This document shows, piece by piece, positions 1 through 11,500 of a stretch of 64,000 nucleotides of DNA. Origin of the DNA: Cladopsammia gracilis. Its lineage: Eukaryota > Cnidaria > Anthozoa > Scleractinia > Dendrophylliidae. The stretch covers positions 3,022,001-3,086,000 of the forward strand of contig JAJGOT010000010.1 in NCBI GenBank assembly GCA_022457155.1, written 5' to 3'. Each line of letters starts with the position of its first letter. The stretch's first letter is position 1. Below the pieces are notes generated by a model, which did no database searches, was not told where the DNA came from, and worked only from the letters and a program-made list of their open reading frames with translations. A program made the translations under genes and the position numbers.

Positions 1-263
1 GGAGAAGAAATGGAGTGAGGTGCGGGGATTTCGGAAAATTGGTTCTATTCTTTTCAATTCTTTTTAGAACGAGGCATTGAGACAATGAGCTCTATACTTA
101 TTCAATGAGATGTAAATTAGTATATTCCAATTTTCTGCAATCCCGCACCTTGGAGAAGAAATGGCAGCAAGCTCTCTTCTACCCTCTCTCCCCCAAGAGA
201 GCTTGCTTGTAGGCTAAACCTCACCCCATTCTAACAAGGAACTGAACATTATTTTCTTTCCAG

Positions 264-3200
264 AATAAAACATCAAAGAGAGTTGGTGGGGAAAAGTACA
301 GCCACTCATGCTCAGATCCTTGCACCTGATGATGTAACGATACACAACTATCCAGTAAGAAAATTTTCTATCACTTATGGATATTTTGCTAAATAAATTG
401 CGTATTACATGTATAATTAATTTTGTGTTTTCTAAATTAAACTACAAAAGAAATGCATTGCACATAGTTAAAATAATTTTAAAATAATTTTAATTATTGT
501 TGTTATTGACTTTCTCTTTTATTTTTGTTTTTAATCCAAGGCAGTTCCAGAATACTCAGACAAAGAAAAGGTACATTGCATAATGTAATTATAGTTATTT
601 GAGTGAGTAACTGTTGATAATCTAAGGCCTGTAAATTGATAGAAAATTAGTGCCTCCCTTGCAGTAACTAAATACAAAATACTGTTTATTTCTGCAGGCA
701 ATAATCGTTTTCCCAGCTGAGGTGAGTGGTTGCAAACACTTTTTAACAGCTCAATATTTAATGGTTTGGCCAATAAAACCATGAATGCCAATAATATTTC
801 TGAAATTTTGATTGCAACCAATGACAAGCAAGTTGGTTTTATCAATGTCGGAGTTGATCAGTAAGATGAATTGAAGGGCTCCCGGCAAGAATGTCGCGTA
901 CGTCCTAATAATGTTTTTTGGCAACTTTCACTAAAATTGTATGTTTTAGGCCTTTAAAAGCACAGTTTGTCAAATTAATTGTTTTAAATCAGATCCAAAA
1001 TGGGAAAGAAAATCCACATCTTTGAGAAAATGCTTTGGGCCTTAGGACACCCTATGTATCTTTTCAAGATAAAATTTCATTTTGTTCAAAGTCAGAAGGT
1101 TTGTTGGCCTTGTTGAAATCCTTTCAGTCATATTTACATGATCCGGTCATAATTTTGGCAAGTGAGTCCCTTTTGAGGCCAAACATCCAAGATTTCAGTG
1201 AAAATTTTCCAACAAAGTATTTAGGGCGTTCTTGTTGGGAGCCCTTCAATTGGTCACTGTAAACAGAGGGTGGCAAAGGGGGGTACCGATCACGCATCAC
1301 GCCGAATTTTTAAGTGAAATCACGCATCACGGAGAAAATTTTTAACCAATCACGTAAATAATGAGTAATCCGGCATTAAAATGGTAACAAATCAAGGTGG
1401 GCCTAACATTAAGCGAGAAGATCGGGTGTTTATAATCTGGAATGTCACACGGTCGAAACAAAATAGCACTGAAAAGTCCTGTTACATATTAATTACATTA
1501 ACTAGTATGAATGTCCATGAGTCTATTGTTTCCGGATTTTGTTTTCAGTTTTGGACCAACCACGAAGATAAAAAGTCAAGAAAAGACAGAAAAGACAAGA
1601 CAGATGTTGAATTAGACAATTTACATTAAGTCCTTTGAGTGATAGCTTTCTTGTTTTTCAAAAAATGTCGAAAGCATTCACGTATCACGAAAATCTAAGG
1701 CCCCGTCCACACGTATCCGGATATTTTTGAATCCGCAACTTTTTTGTTGCGGATTAGCCTTCCGTCCACACGTATCCGGTGAATTCGGGCAAATACGATT
1801 CGAATACGCTGCGTGTGGACGCGAATATTATCTAATCCGTAACAAAAAAGTTGCAGATTCAAAATACGTGTGGACGGGGCCTAATAGGAAATCACGTGTC
1901 ACACGCTTCTAAAATAGCAAATCACGCAATACGCTACGCTATCTGGTCACGCATCACGCCGTTAATTTGGGCACAATCACGCATCACGCGGCTAATTTTG
2001 GGGCAATCACGCGTCACGTAAAACCCCTTTGCTACCCTCTAAACAGATTCAAAAGCTGATATATATGCATTTTGAACACTAGCCCCTCATCACAGCGAAT
2101 CAAGGAATTGTGGGTTGTCTGTGGTTTATCTATCAAACGGTGGAGTTTAATTTACTTTTAATTAACAACTCAGTTTATAAAACAAATTTTCGTTTTTCAC
2201 ACCCCTACCAATGCAGCACCCTGTTTCTTTAAAGTGCCTATCATCACCCCTCGAAAGTTATTTTTAGAATCAGCTCTATGTACATTGAATAGTTGAATGG
2301 TAAAAAATTTCTGGTTTTGAACGTCGCGTTTGTGAGTTATAGAGATTTGAATTTACAAAATGCTAATTAGATGACGTCAACCCGGGAATCATTTATTATA
2401 CAACTACTTGTTCTCACCTCCAAGTAATATTTTTTATGAATCAATCAACTATCCATGGTTTATTTTTAGTATTTATCAAATTAATTATCCTCAAGCTGCA
2501 AAACTGTGCATTGTAAATTGGTGTAGAAATAATGGCAAATTCCCGGGTTGACATCATCTAATTAGCATTTTGTAAATTCAAATCTCTATAACTCACAAAC
2601 GCGACGTTCAAAACCAGAAATATTTTACCATTCAACTATTCAATGTACATAGAATTTATTCTGAAAATAACTTTCTAGGGGTGATAGGCACTTTAATGAC
2701 ATGCAAGGTTAAATTTGTAAAAAATCAAGAAACTGCAGAGCACTGAAAGGGCTTCTATCAGTTATGGAACAGCCTTTTTTTAATTATAAACAATCCAATA
2801 ATAAATTATTTTAAGAATACAGGGCCTGGTCACAGGTTGTAATGCACAGCAACTGTTAATAAATGTAATATTTTGGTTTTTAACCATAAAATTACAGATT
2901 GAAGTTAAGCAGTTTGATAAATTAGTTAAATTAATGAACAGTCTGTGATTATTATTATTGTCCCAGAATGCCATCACTCTAAAGATGATCAGTCAAAGCC
3001 ATGACAGACAGACAACGCTGCAGTCATCAGATGATAACAGTGCAGCTGTGTTTGACAGAGTTGTTTTTATTGACAGCACATGGCAACAATGTCATCAGAT
3101 AATAACTGTAAGTACCACTGTTTCATTCATGGTATAAATTCTTCCAGGGCATGTACATACATGTACTGTTCTGACTTAGTTTTTATTTCCAATTTAAATG

Positions 3201-6200
3201 GAGATCCAGTGAGTGATGAACATACAGTACATGTAATGTATGCTCTTCTTACAATAATTATCACTTTTAAATAAAAAATTTAAAAAATCATTCTTAGGCC
3301 CAACAAACATGTCACCTACATGTATTTCAGAGTAGGCAAAACCCCTCCCTTTCTTAAAGGCCCACTGTCACCCAAAATGCATTGTGAATTTAACACAGTT
3401 GAAAATTCCCGAAAGAGCCAATCACGAGCAAGCTTGTCATTTGAAAACAAAAACAAATGACCGCAAATTAAAGCTGACTGGGTGACAGTGGGCCTTTAAA
3501 CCAACTGAAACAAGCTATACTATATAATTATAATGATATTTTTACAAATTAATAATTAATTAAAAGTCTTGTTTTGTGGGTGACTTGAATTCATTTTTCT
3601 CTTTTTTTTGGTTTAGAACGAAAGATAACAGTAGTAGGTCACATTTCTGTAAATTGCATTATAGTGAAACCTGTATTAAGCGGACACCCTCGGGACTCAC
3701 GCTAGTGTCCCCTTAATAGAGGGGTCCACTGAATACAGGTCCGTTTTACAGTAAATATGGGAAGAAAATTTAGGGACCCAAGCAGCTGGTGTCTGCTAAA
3801 TAGAGGGTGTCCGCTTAATATGGGGTCTGCTTGATACAGGTTTTACTGTATTATTTTAGTAACTTTTCTTCAAGAGTTCACCCCTTTCTTTAAGGACAAG
3901 AAGTTGGACCAACTTCAAAGGGTGAAACTTGAAAATGCTGTGACACATTTTTGGAGGTTAAGTGCACAACTTCATTTTTTATATTAATAATAATTGTGAC
4001 CTCTCACGCGAAAACGTACACTAACGGCTTTCCGTTTTTGTATTCCGTTCACTAGCCATTTATCATCTGTTCAGAAAAAATTCATGAGCCGTTCAACCAT
4101 TTGTGGCTATCCGTTCGGAATAATTAACAAGCCGTTCACCCGTTCATGACCATCCGTTCAAAATTTTTTATGAGCCGTTCATCTGTTCATGGCCATCCAT
4201 TCAGAATAATTCATAAGCCGTTCAGCCATTCAGTTTCACCCGTTTTAAATGGTTTGGTAAGCCGTTTCTAACCTGTTCGATAGCAGTGCGTTTTACCTGT
4301 TTAACGGAAAGCTGTTAGTGTACGTTTTCGCATGAGAGGTCATAATTAATAATTTTAAAAGTTACCTGTATTTCTTGCCAGCTGACAAAAAATGAAAGTT
4401 TATCTTTTAAACTGCACATTTATTTGAAAAGTGAAAAGCATGGAATTACTACTCCCCCTGTATAGGATACTAGTCTATCGCATGGCTATCCCATCAGTAT
4501 TCTGTTATAAAGTTTCCGTTAAACGGTTTGCTGTACCTGTCACGTTCCCAGTACCGCAGACACGAGATGTTGTGTACTGGAGTTCGCCAGGTCAACCACA
4601 GTGTAGCACAGACAGGCAGCAAGACTTAACACTTTTTATTAGAATCAGGCAGCCAACTATTTACATTACTTGCAGTAAAAACTAAAAAGGAATATACAAT
4701 AGTCTAAGTTTAACAAATAAAAAAGACTAACTTTAGTTCTGAGAAACGAAAGGAAAAACAAGTTGACCGTGTGACTTACGTCTGATCATGACTCCGGGGT
4801 TAAAGGTACTTCAAAAACTCCTAAGACTAGTAACTCCAAAATCTTCTAAGAACTTTTAACTGAAGAACGGCTCCTACAACTGCCAAAACGTGCTTGTAGA
4901 AAAGAAATCTAAATACATGGCTCTGATGTACAGGAAATAAAAATGAACTACTCTTTGTGTGGCTAGCCAAGAAAAAGATATTCGTAATCACGCAATTAAA
5001 GAAACAAAGCTACAAAGAAATAGGAACAAACAGTCTTTGGGCGGTACTACAGTTCTTTGTATTCGTGAGAACGTGACAGTACCAGTTTTCATATAAATTT
5101 ATAATAAAAAAATATAATAAAACCTGAATGATCAGAGATCATGGCAGTTTCTTGTCTTGTAGAAACTAGCCTGTTTACAAGTTAAGGAAAAAGTGCTTGG
5201 TGTCTGACAGCAAGCCATGTAAAGCCAGTAGAGGCTAGAGTGGGGCCACTCCACCCAAAATGGGAGCCAGTTTGCAGGCTATGCAGTGATATAAGAACAT
5301 GATGTGCTTTTATAATTTCACTGTGAAGTTTCTGTGAGGCAGATGATTTTTGCAAGTGCTTGTGTCTGAGTGCTTTGTTCTTGCATAACTGACTCCTATT
5401 TTACATTACTATTTTGTGAAGTGGAGTGGTCTAGATAGTGCTTTGGAATAAGTGTGTCTGAGGCTTTTAATAGCTGATCCTTTTTTGAGTTTCCACACAG
5501 CAGTAGTTGATCATGCGCAAATTGTTTTTAATGTTTTAGGCCTCAGAGGAATAAACCAGACACCTGCCTAGCAACCATTGAAGCTGTTTATTACTTTTTC
5601 AAGGAATATGATCAACATGTTTTAAAAAGGTACATGATAACAGATTAACAGGGTGTTCCACTTTAATAATTACATGTATGTGCAAGATCTCAAAAATCAG
5701 CAATCATGTGTAATTAATGCATATGTGTTTGTCATAACTCATTACACTGTCGAGAACTAAATAAATTTTACAATCAACCTTTCTACTTATCAAGATTAAT
5801 TGACTTCATGCAGATAAAAGAACAATTAAATAGCGATGAAGCTCTTGATGAAGTAATGAAGGAGACTTCACTGAACCTGGAACATGTATTAATTTTTATC
5901 ACTCTATTAAGAATAAACTGCTGCCAAACTTCAACAACATGCAAAAACTACTAGTTCGCGCAGACATCTACCTCCTTTTCTCCACACATGAAGCACAGCA
6001 CTGGACGAAAAGTTGGCTTTGATCACCTTTGATCTCCATCAAAGGTATAACAAAGTTGCATGACACAGGCATCAGATGCAAGAGTCAAACGTAACTACAC
6101 ATTTGATGCAAGTCACAGGCGAATCAAAGATACCTTTGTACAAGCCAAAGCAATATTTAATATTTCACAGCACCTTTACTTTACCTTTGATAAGCATCAA

Positions 6201-8090
6201 AAGTGTGCTTCGTTTGATTTACATCAATGACGGCCTTTGCCACCTTTGATACCGTTTCAAAGATTTGGCAAAAATGGCCTTTGCCACCTTTCACATATTA
6301 TGTCAATGGAATGTGCTGAGGGCGATTTCTCGTGCAGTGCAGGAGATAGGAGACATCAGCATACAGGCTAGTATAAAACAACAAGTTCTGAATGGTAATG
6401 GAATGGTGATCAGAACTTTATACATTGTCAATCATTTTTTTACATCTGTTACTCGTTAAATATGACTGTAAATTTAATTTTTTCAGGGAATATGATGGAA
6501 AATATGACAATTTGCTATACTTCTTTGCCTTCCAATACAACTTGATACAAGAAGAGCAGATTAAAAGGCAAGTTACATGCAAGAGTTGCTTTTAATTCAT
6601 AGCCTGATACAGTTGAATCTGAGCACCCGCTCTTGCAATTGACGTCGACTCCTTTTAACACTTTCACTCCCAGAGCCAACAATGGAGATGTGTATAGTGT
6701 ACTCATAGTTCTAACTTTTGAGTCTGTTGACGAAATTGTATACAGTGTGACCATTTAAATGAAACCTCTTCAGCAGTACTTTTGCATGGTACCATAATCA
6801 GGCTTTTAGCCAGAAATTGAAAAGTGGCCGTCCAGACGATATTTTCCATCATAATCTTTTAAAGGATTAGGTGCACTTTTCATGAATTTCTTCAAAAGGA
6901 CGCCTGGACGCCCTGCTGGCTAAAAGCTCGACCATAATTATTTTGTTTTTCAATATTTTACAAAATTTGTGATTTTTCTTGAATTTTGATATTTGGCACC
7001 CTTGGGAGAGGGTTAAGTGGCCACGCCTTCCTGTCCGAATTCTCGGCAGTTGAACACTGTATTGGTGTATTTAGAAAGTCTTTTAACCATTAGCTCCCAT
7101 TGACTCCTAGAAATTTAGCCACTAATGCCACTTAATTCCGACTGCTGTGGAGGCAAATTGCAGGCAAACTGTCTAAAATGTTGTTTGCAGCATGGAAACT
7201 TAGCAGCAAGCTTCCTTTCCTTTCTGGGTGAAATAAATATACTTTTGGTTTCGGGCATGTGCACAAAGCAATAAAATTTTGATATAGTTTTTTAACGATA
7301 AAAGGCTAATATACAACATGTAAGCTTGACTTTTCTTTTACTTTGTTTTACTCCACGTTCTTTTTCGTTCTTATTCCTGTTTTTCTCTCTTTGTTGGCCT
7401 TTCACTACACTTTATTTTATAATATGTAGTAAAAGTTTCTTGGAAAATGCCGAAGGTGATTCTGACAGTTTTTTTGCATGTAACCCTGGCCCAATTCACA
7501 AGATTTCTTCCTTTTGCACGAGTTAGTTACAAAAGACAATATTTTGTCATAAAAAGGAATGACGTCAGGACCGTGGTCCCAAAGCCTGGTCATTCCCAGG
7601 CTTGACAAGTGATGTCACATTCGATTACACACCAAGGATGACTGGGAATGAGGCTGTAATTTGCCATTTTTTATGCCAGACATCCTGGGTGCAGAATCTT
7701 TGGGTGACAACTTCCAAAAGATTTCTACACAAGTTTTTTGGTTTTAACTTCGTACTTTCCTTTTCTTGCAAGGTCGTTTCCAGCATGAATTTATGTTCAC
7801 TGGAGATGGGCAATGTTATGTGTACGACTATTTTTTACTACAACTGCAGGGTTCTCCTTATCAGGCGGTAACCGGTAAAATTTACCACTTGAAGCAGCAC
7901 TTATTACTGCCCGTAACTGCTTACCCCCGGAAAATTTTTAAGACACACAGTTTTCCCTTTACCGCTTAGCAAAAATCCCTTACCTGCTGAGCTAAAATTT
8001 AGGGAAAACCCTGCAACTGTAATTAAACAAAGGCAGTCTGTTGTAATTGGTTTTTGACTCCTTTTTCTTTGCAGTAAAAAGAAGAGATGA
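264..8090 (+). CDS. DTWD1: DTWD1 orthologue, tRNA-uridine aminocarboxypropyltransferase (C-terminal part)
   Basis: The DTWD1 family transfers the 3-amino-3-carboxypropyl group of SAM to uridine 20 of tRNAs. Eight exons can be read: 264-354, 541-570, 698-721, 2967-3107, 3895-3956, 5540-5629, 6487-6567 and 8075-8090. They join in frame to 177 residues ending SKKKR. Family landmarks in order are GKSTATHAQ with NYP, VPEYSDKEK, IIVFPAE, the DxTW motif inside VVFIDSTWQQ (exon 4), HFWRPQR, TIEAVYYFFKEY and KYDNLLYFFAFQY. The matches to vertebrate DTWD1 run in the same order. The first base of exon 264-354 completes a codon begun upstream, so the start and the N-terminal half lie outside the window. 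Exon 7 uses a GC donor. The intron at 722-2966 and the intron at 3957-5539 hold several inserted elements. The gene is convergent with EEF1B. Confidence 0.9.
1265..2040. mobile_element. MITE with AGAGGGT-type inverted ends, 4-bp duplication AAAC
   Basis: The ends read AGAGGGTGGCAAAGGGG and the reverse complement of CCCCTTTGCTACCCTCT. AAAC flanks both sides (1261-1264 and 2041-2044). The interior carries many degenerate copies of ATCACGCATCACG. It lies in a DTWD1 intron and is itself interrupted by the Harbinger-like MITE at 1699-1881. The element at 51128-51351 has related ends. No coding capacity seen. Confidence 0.75.
1699..1881. mobile_element. Harbinger-type MITE nested in the MITE at 1265-2040
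   Basis: Inverted ends GGCCCCGTCCACACGTAT and ACGTGTGGACGGGGCC lie inside a TAA duplication (1696-1698 and 1882-1884), typical of PIF/Harbinger elements. The interior is largely palindromic around the AACTTTTTTGTTGCGGATT motif and its complement. It is non-coding. Confidence 0.8.
2233..2692. mobile_element. Foldback MITE with TTAA target duplication
   Basis: Two arms of about 160 bp face each other across about 145 bp (roughly 2233-2391 and 2540-2692). The ends start AGTGCCTATCA, with TTAA directly outside both (2229-2232, 2693-2696), as in piggyBac-type elements. It lies in the DTWD1 intron before the DxTW exon. Confidence 0.8.
3358..3495. mobile_element. Short TTAA-flanked MITE
   Basis: The ends AGGCCCACTGTCACCC and GGGTGACAGTGGGCCT are a perfect inverted pair, with TTAA on both sides (3354-3357, 3496-3499). 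They resemble the ends of the larger element at 32966-33307. Total length is 138 bp, non-coding. Confidence 0.8.
3662..3848. mobile_element. TA-flanked MITE, uninterrupted relative of the host MITE at 37138
   Basis: The ends read AGTGAAACCTGTATTAAGC and, inverted, AGTAAAACCTGTATCAAGC, with TA on both sides (3660-3661, 3849-3850). Its reverse complement supplies the uninterrupted version of the MITE at 37138-41095 and so shows the empty sites of the two elements nested there. Confidence 0.8.
3996..4342. mobile_element. MITE with long inverted ends and internal tandem repeats
   Basis: Inverted ends of about 38 bp begin TGACCTCTCACGCGAAAACG on the left and TGACCTCTCATGCGAAAACG from the right. 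A possible TAATT duplication flanks it. The interior holds several diverged copies of a unit of about 50 bp built on GCCGTTCA and CCGTTCA motifs. Confidence 0.65.
4538..5078. mobile_element. Solo LTR with 5-bp target duplication GTACC
   Basis: A 541-bp block begins TGTCACGTTCCC, ends GAACGTGACA and is bounded by GTACC at 4533-4537 and 5079-5083. TG...CA ends plus a 5-bp duplication are the mark of an LTR retrotransposon. No internal region or second LTR is present, so it is a solo LTR left by recombination. It sits in the DTWD1 intron 3957-5539. Confidence 0.75.
6650..6775. repeat. Dispersed repeat shared with 8805-8930
   Basis: This segment and 8805-8930 share an ordered set of words (CTTTCACTCCCAGAG / CTTTCATTCCCAGAG, then AACTTTTGAGTCTGT, then CAGTGTGA and AAATGAAACC). 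They are diverged copies of one interspersed element. Family not recognised. Confidence 0.5.
6801..6931. repeat. MITE-like repeat, copy 1
   Basis: It starts CTTTTAGCCAGAAATTGAAA and ends CCTGCTGGCTAAAAGC, so its ends are inverted. A second copy is at 9838-9980. The shared interior includes ATGAATTTCTTCAAAA. Non-coding, in the last DTWD1 intron. Confidence 0.6.
7845..8014. repeat. Short inverted-end repeat before the last DTWD1 exon
   Basis: TGCAGGGTTCTCC on the left faces GGGAAAACCCTGCA on the right, enclosing about 150 bp with no coding signal. It ends about 60 bp before the acceptor of the last DTWD1 exon. Confidence 0.45.
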
Positions 8091-8142
8091 CAATAGAAGA
8101 CACGAAGAGGATGTAATTTAGACTTACCTAAAAATAGTTTGA

Positions 8143-8148
8143 AATAAA
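8143..8148 (+). terminator. DTWD1 polyadenylation signal AATAAA
   Basis: A canonical AATAAA lies 53 bp past the DTWD1 stop codon, in the 460-bp convergent interval with EEF1B. Confidence 0.6.
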
Positions 8149-8510
8149 TGTCACTTTAAAAGTACTGAACACGGGTTATTTGCCTCTTATTTGGGGGTAT
8201 TGGAGGTACGAAGATTAGTTTTTGAAATTTTCTTGCTCCCTTAATTTTTGTTCTCAAGGCCATACATTCTTTGTAAAATTTTGAGTTTTTAAAACAGCAA
8301 TGCACAAAGAGTATTTATATCAGGCTCAAATCTCTAATTGTGCTCTGTCCTTTCAACATATAGAGAATGAGGAGGTTATGGTAATGAGGAAATAACAATA
8401 AACAAAGATTTGCCTTTAAACACTGCCAAAAATTAAACTTATCACTTACAGATCAGCAGGCATGGGTAATAAATCAACAAAATGCACACTCCATTTCACA
8501 GTCTGTTGTT

Positions 8511-8516
8511 TTTATT
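8511..8516 (-). terminator. EEF1B polyadenylation signal AATAAA
   Basis: TTTATT on the plus strand reads AATAAA on the minus strand, 35 bp beyond the EEF1B stop. It is well placed for a short 3' UTR. Confidence 0.6.
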
Positions 8517-8550
8517 TCAGTTATTTAGCACCCATTTCAAAATTCTGACA

Positions 8551-11500
8551 TTAGATCTTGTTAAAGGCAGCAATGTCCATGGATTGAATTTGATCCTCGA
8601 ATTTTGTGATCTCTTCCTCCAGAAAATCTGTGGAGATTTTATCATCTTCAATGACGCAGGCTATCTGGAGTTTTTTAATGCCGTATGCAAGAGGGACCAG
8701 TTTTGACATTCCCCACAGGAGACCATCGGCTTCAATTGTGCGAACAAGTCTCTCAACTTCCTTCATGTCTGCAAAGAAACAAAAACATTTTCTATTTTAA
8801 CCCTTTCATTCCCAGAGTTAGTTATGAAAACATATAATACAGTTATAACTTTTGAGTCTGTAGACAAAATCCTACAGTGTGAAATGAAAGCTCATTCAAA
8901 TGAAACCAAATGGACTAAACATGTTTTGCCCTAGTGTGAGCACAGCATTAGCGTACAAATTTTTTGGCCTATTTAGGCCTGTCTGGAGGAACTTTAAGTA
9001 CAACTCATGTAGTTACAAATAAGGAAGGTGTAATACACCTTACTTGATTCTGATGCTCTCTTAGAGTACAATTAATGTTTGGCACATCCTAATTTTTCCT
9101 GAAGTGGATAAATGAAGAATGTTGAAAACTGTACTCATGGATGAACCAAAGATCTAGAGAAGTTGTACAACATTACCATAGCTGCAGTTTTTTGCAGTCA
9201 AAATCTTATTTGTCTGAATTCTTGTCCATAATAACAGGAGTGTCTGTCATAGAGAGGTGTCCAACTGGAAACTTTACAGTGCGAAGCACCTTACAGTGGG
9301 CACCCAACTAGTTTCCATGGTATCACCAGCTAATTCTTATAATCACTTTCATAACTGCAGAAACATGTGAAGCAATAAAGTGAATAAAATCTTAATTGTA
9401 TTTTGTAACTAACTTTACACTCCTGTGATAAACACGAAGCATTATTTACATTCCATTGTGCTCAACTTTGCAAGGAGGTGCTGATTAATTTTGTGCTCTC
9501 TGATTGGCTAACTGTAAAAACGTTTGTTGTGTGCTCATGGTAAGATGCGTCGCACTGTAAAAACAGCTGCGTCACAAAGCATCACACATACCTGTTTCAT
9601 CATCCCAAGGTTTTACATCGAGAAGAAGGTTTGATTTAGCAATCACTGCTGGTTCTAAGCAGAAGACGAAAGTATTAAATAAGCTGTATTAAAAATTAGC
9701 TACCAAAAGCACTACATCCTGTCAAAATGTGCCGGAAGCCGGCAACTATGCCGCCTATAGTCAATTATTTGCTGTCTACTTCACTGTCACTGAAGTTCAC
9801 AAATTGTGACTGATAACAAAATACATCTCCAGCCAAGCTTTTAGCCAGAAATTGAAAAGTGGACGTCCTGATGATATTTCCCATCATCAATTTGTAAAGG
9901 ATTGGGTGCAATTTTCATGAATTTCTTCAAAAAGTGGGCGTCCATAGGACGCCCGGACACCCTGCTGGCTAAAAGCTTGTCTCCAGCCCCTACTGCCTAC
10001 TACTTCTGTTACCCTGCCTGCACTGTACCACTACAAAACATTCTGACAGGGCTGCCAAATTATGTACATGTAAGTAGTTTTTTGGACACCAACTTTCAAG
10101 ATTGCCATTACAAATCCAGCTTCTATGATAAGGGCAGCCTGTTCTCAGTGTCTTAAAAAAATAATGAATGAAAACTTTATTATTTTGATGATGAAAGACA
10201 TAAAGGTGCAAGCACAACTTTAATGTCTTTGATCCTAATGTGATTGTCTCTCAAACAGACAACTTCCAGCTGGGACAGTTTTTAAATACAAAAAAATGGC
10301 CGCAGCTTACTTTTACTTTTCTTTTCTCTGTATGCCTTTTCTCGTTCTTCCTTACGCTTTCTGTCCTCTTCTGTTTCCTAAAATGTAACCAGAAATTGTG
10401 TTAAAAATATATGCAATTTAGCTAAGTTAACAACAAAAAAGCTGGTTACTGCACTGTTTAGTGGCTTAAGTCTTTGACGCATACACAGGCAGGTCATGGC
10501 AGTTATGTTGTAGCATGTTTCATCCAGTGTGTTTGTGGTCTTCACTGGCCAACTTTGAGGCTCCTCAAGTTGTTTTTACCCTCCCCTTCTTTTTATGTTG
10601 TATCCATCCACCCATAAGAATAAGTTAATAACTTTATTTGAGTCTCACAGTCTTCTAGGAGGGCACAGGTCCCCTATAATCGGGGTGGCTATTGGGGAAT
10701 CTGGGGGATAGTATTCACCTGAAGGAAGCATACCGTAAAATATGGATCATAAGTCCTGGGCTTATACAGGGATGTACCTAAGAGCCGGCTACCAGTTAAT
10801 GAGAACTTATTGCCAGCTGAAATTTCACTAGAAAACAAAGACTTGGTGTGATTTTGAAGGTGCACAAGCCAGAAAAACAAGCTGGGCTTGTTTACACTCC
10901 TGCTTATACAACATGTAGTAAGGTTGTTTAGGCTGACAAGTACATGTATGGTGGGCCTATAACCAGGTGGGTTTATAACCAGGAATTTATGGCCTGTCCG
11001 GAAATGGATTTCAATACGTCTTAGTTGGTTCATGTTTGGAGCTCAGGCACCTAAAGTGCAAGCTGGTTATCTATTAAAGTTTTTTTGGAGAGAACCCAAA
11101 ATGAGATAAGATCAAGATTTTGGCCTAGTCTTTTACTCTTGTTAGTCCTCCATACATTCCAAAATATGGAATATGCATGTCAATTAGCTCTCTTTGCCTT
11201 ATTTTCGCGTAAAAATTCTGTTGTATTTTGCACATGCCGACGAGGCAACAAGGGCTAATTAACATACAGATAAAAGAATAATAAAATGGCCGCCATTTTG
11301 GAATAAGGTGTATTAGGGAATTGAGAATAATTACACCAAAAGGATAGCAAGCATGAATATTTGTGTTACCTGCTCTGTGTTCTTTTATGTATGCCATTTA
11401 TTAGCTTCCCACTTGATATTGTATCCATATTGTAACACAATTTTAATACAACATGATCACTCAGATTGAGGATTGATAGAGATCTACTAGCACAAATATC

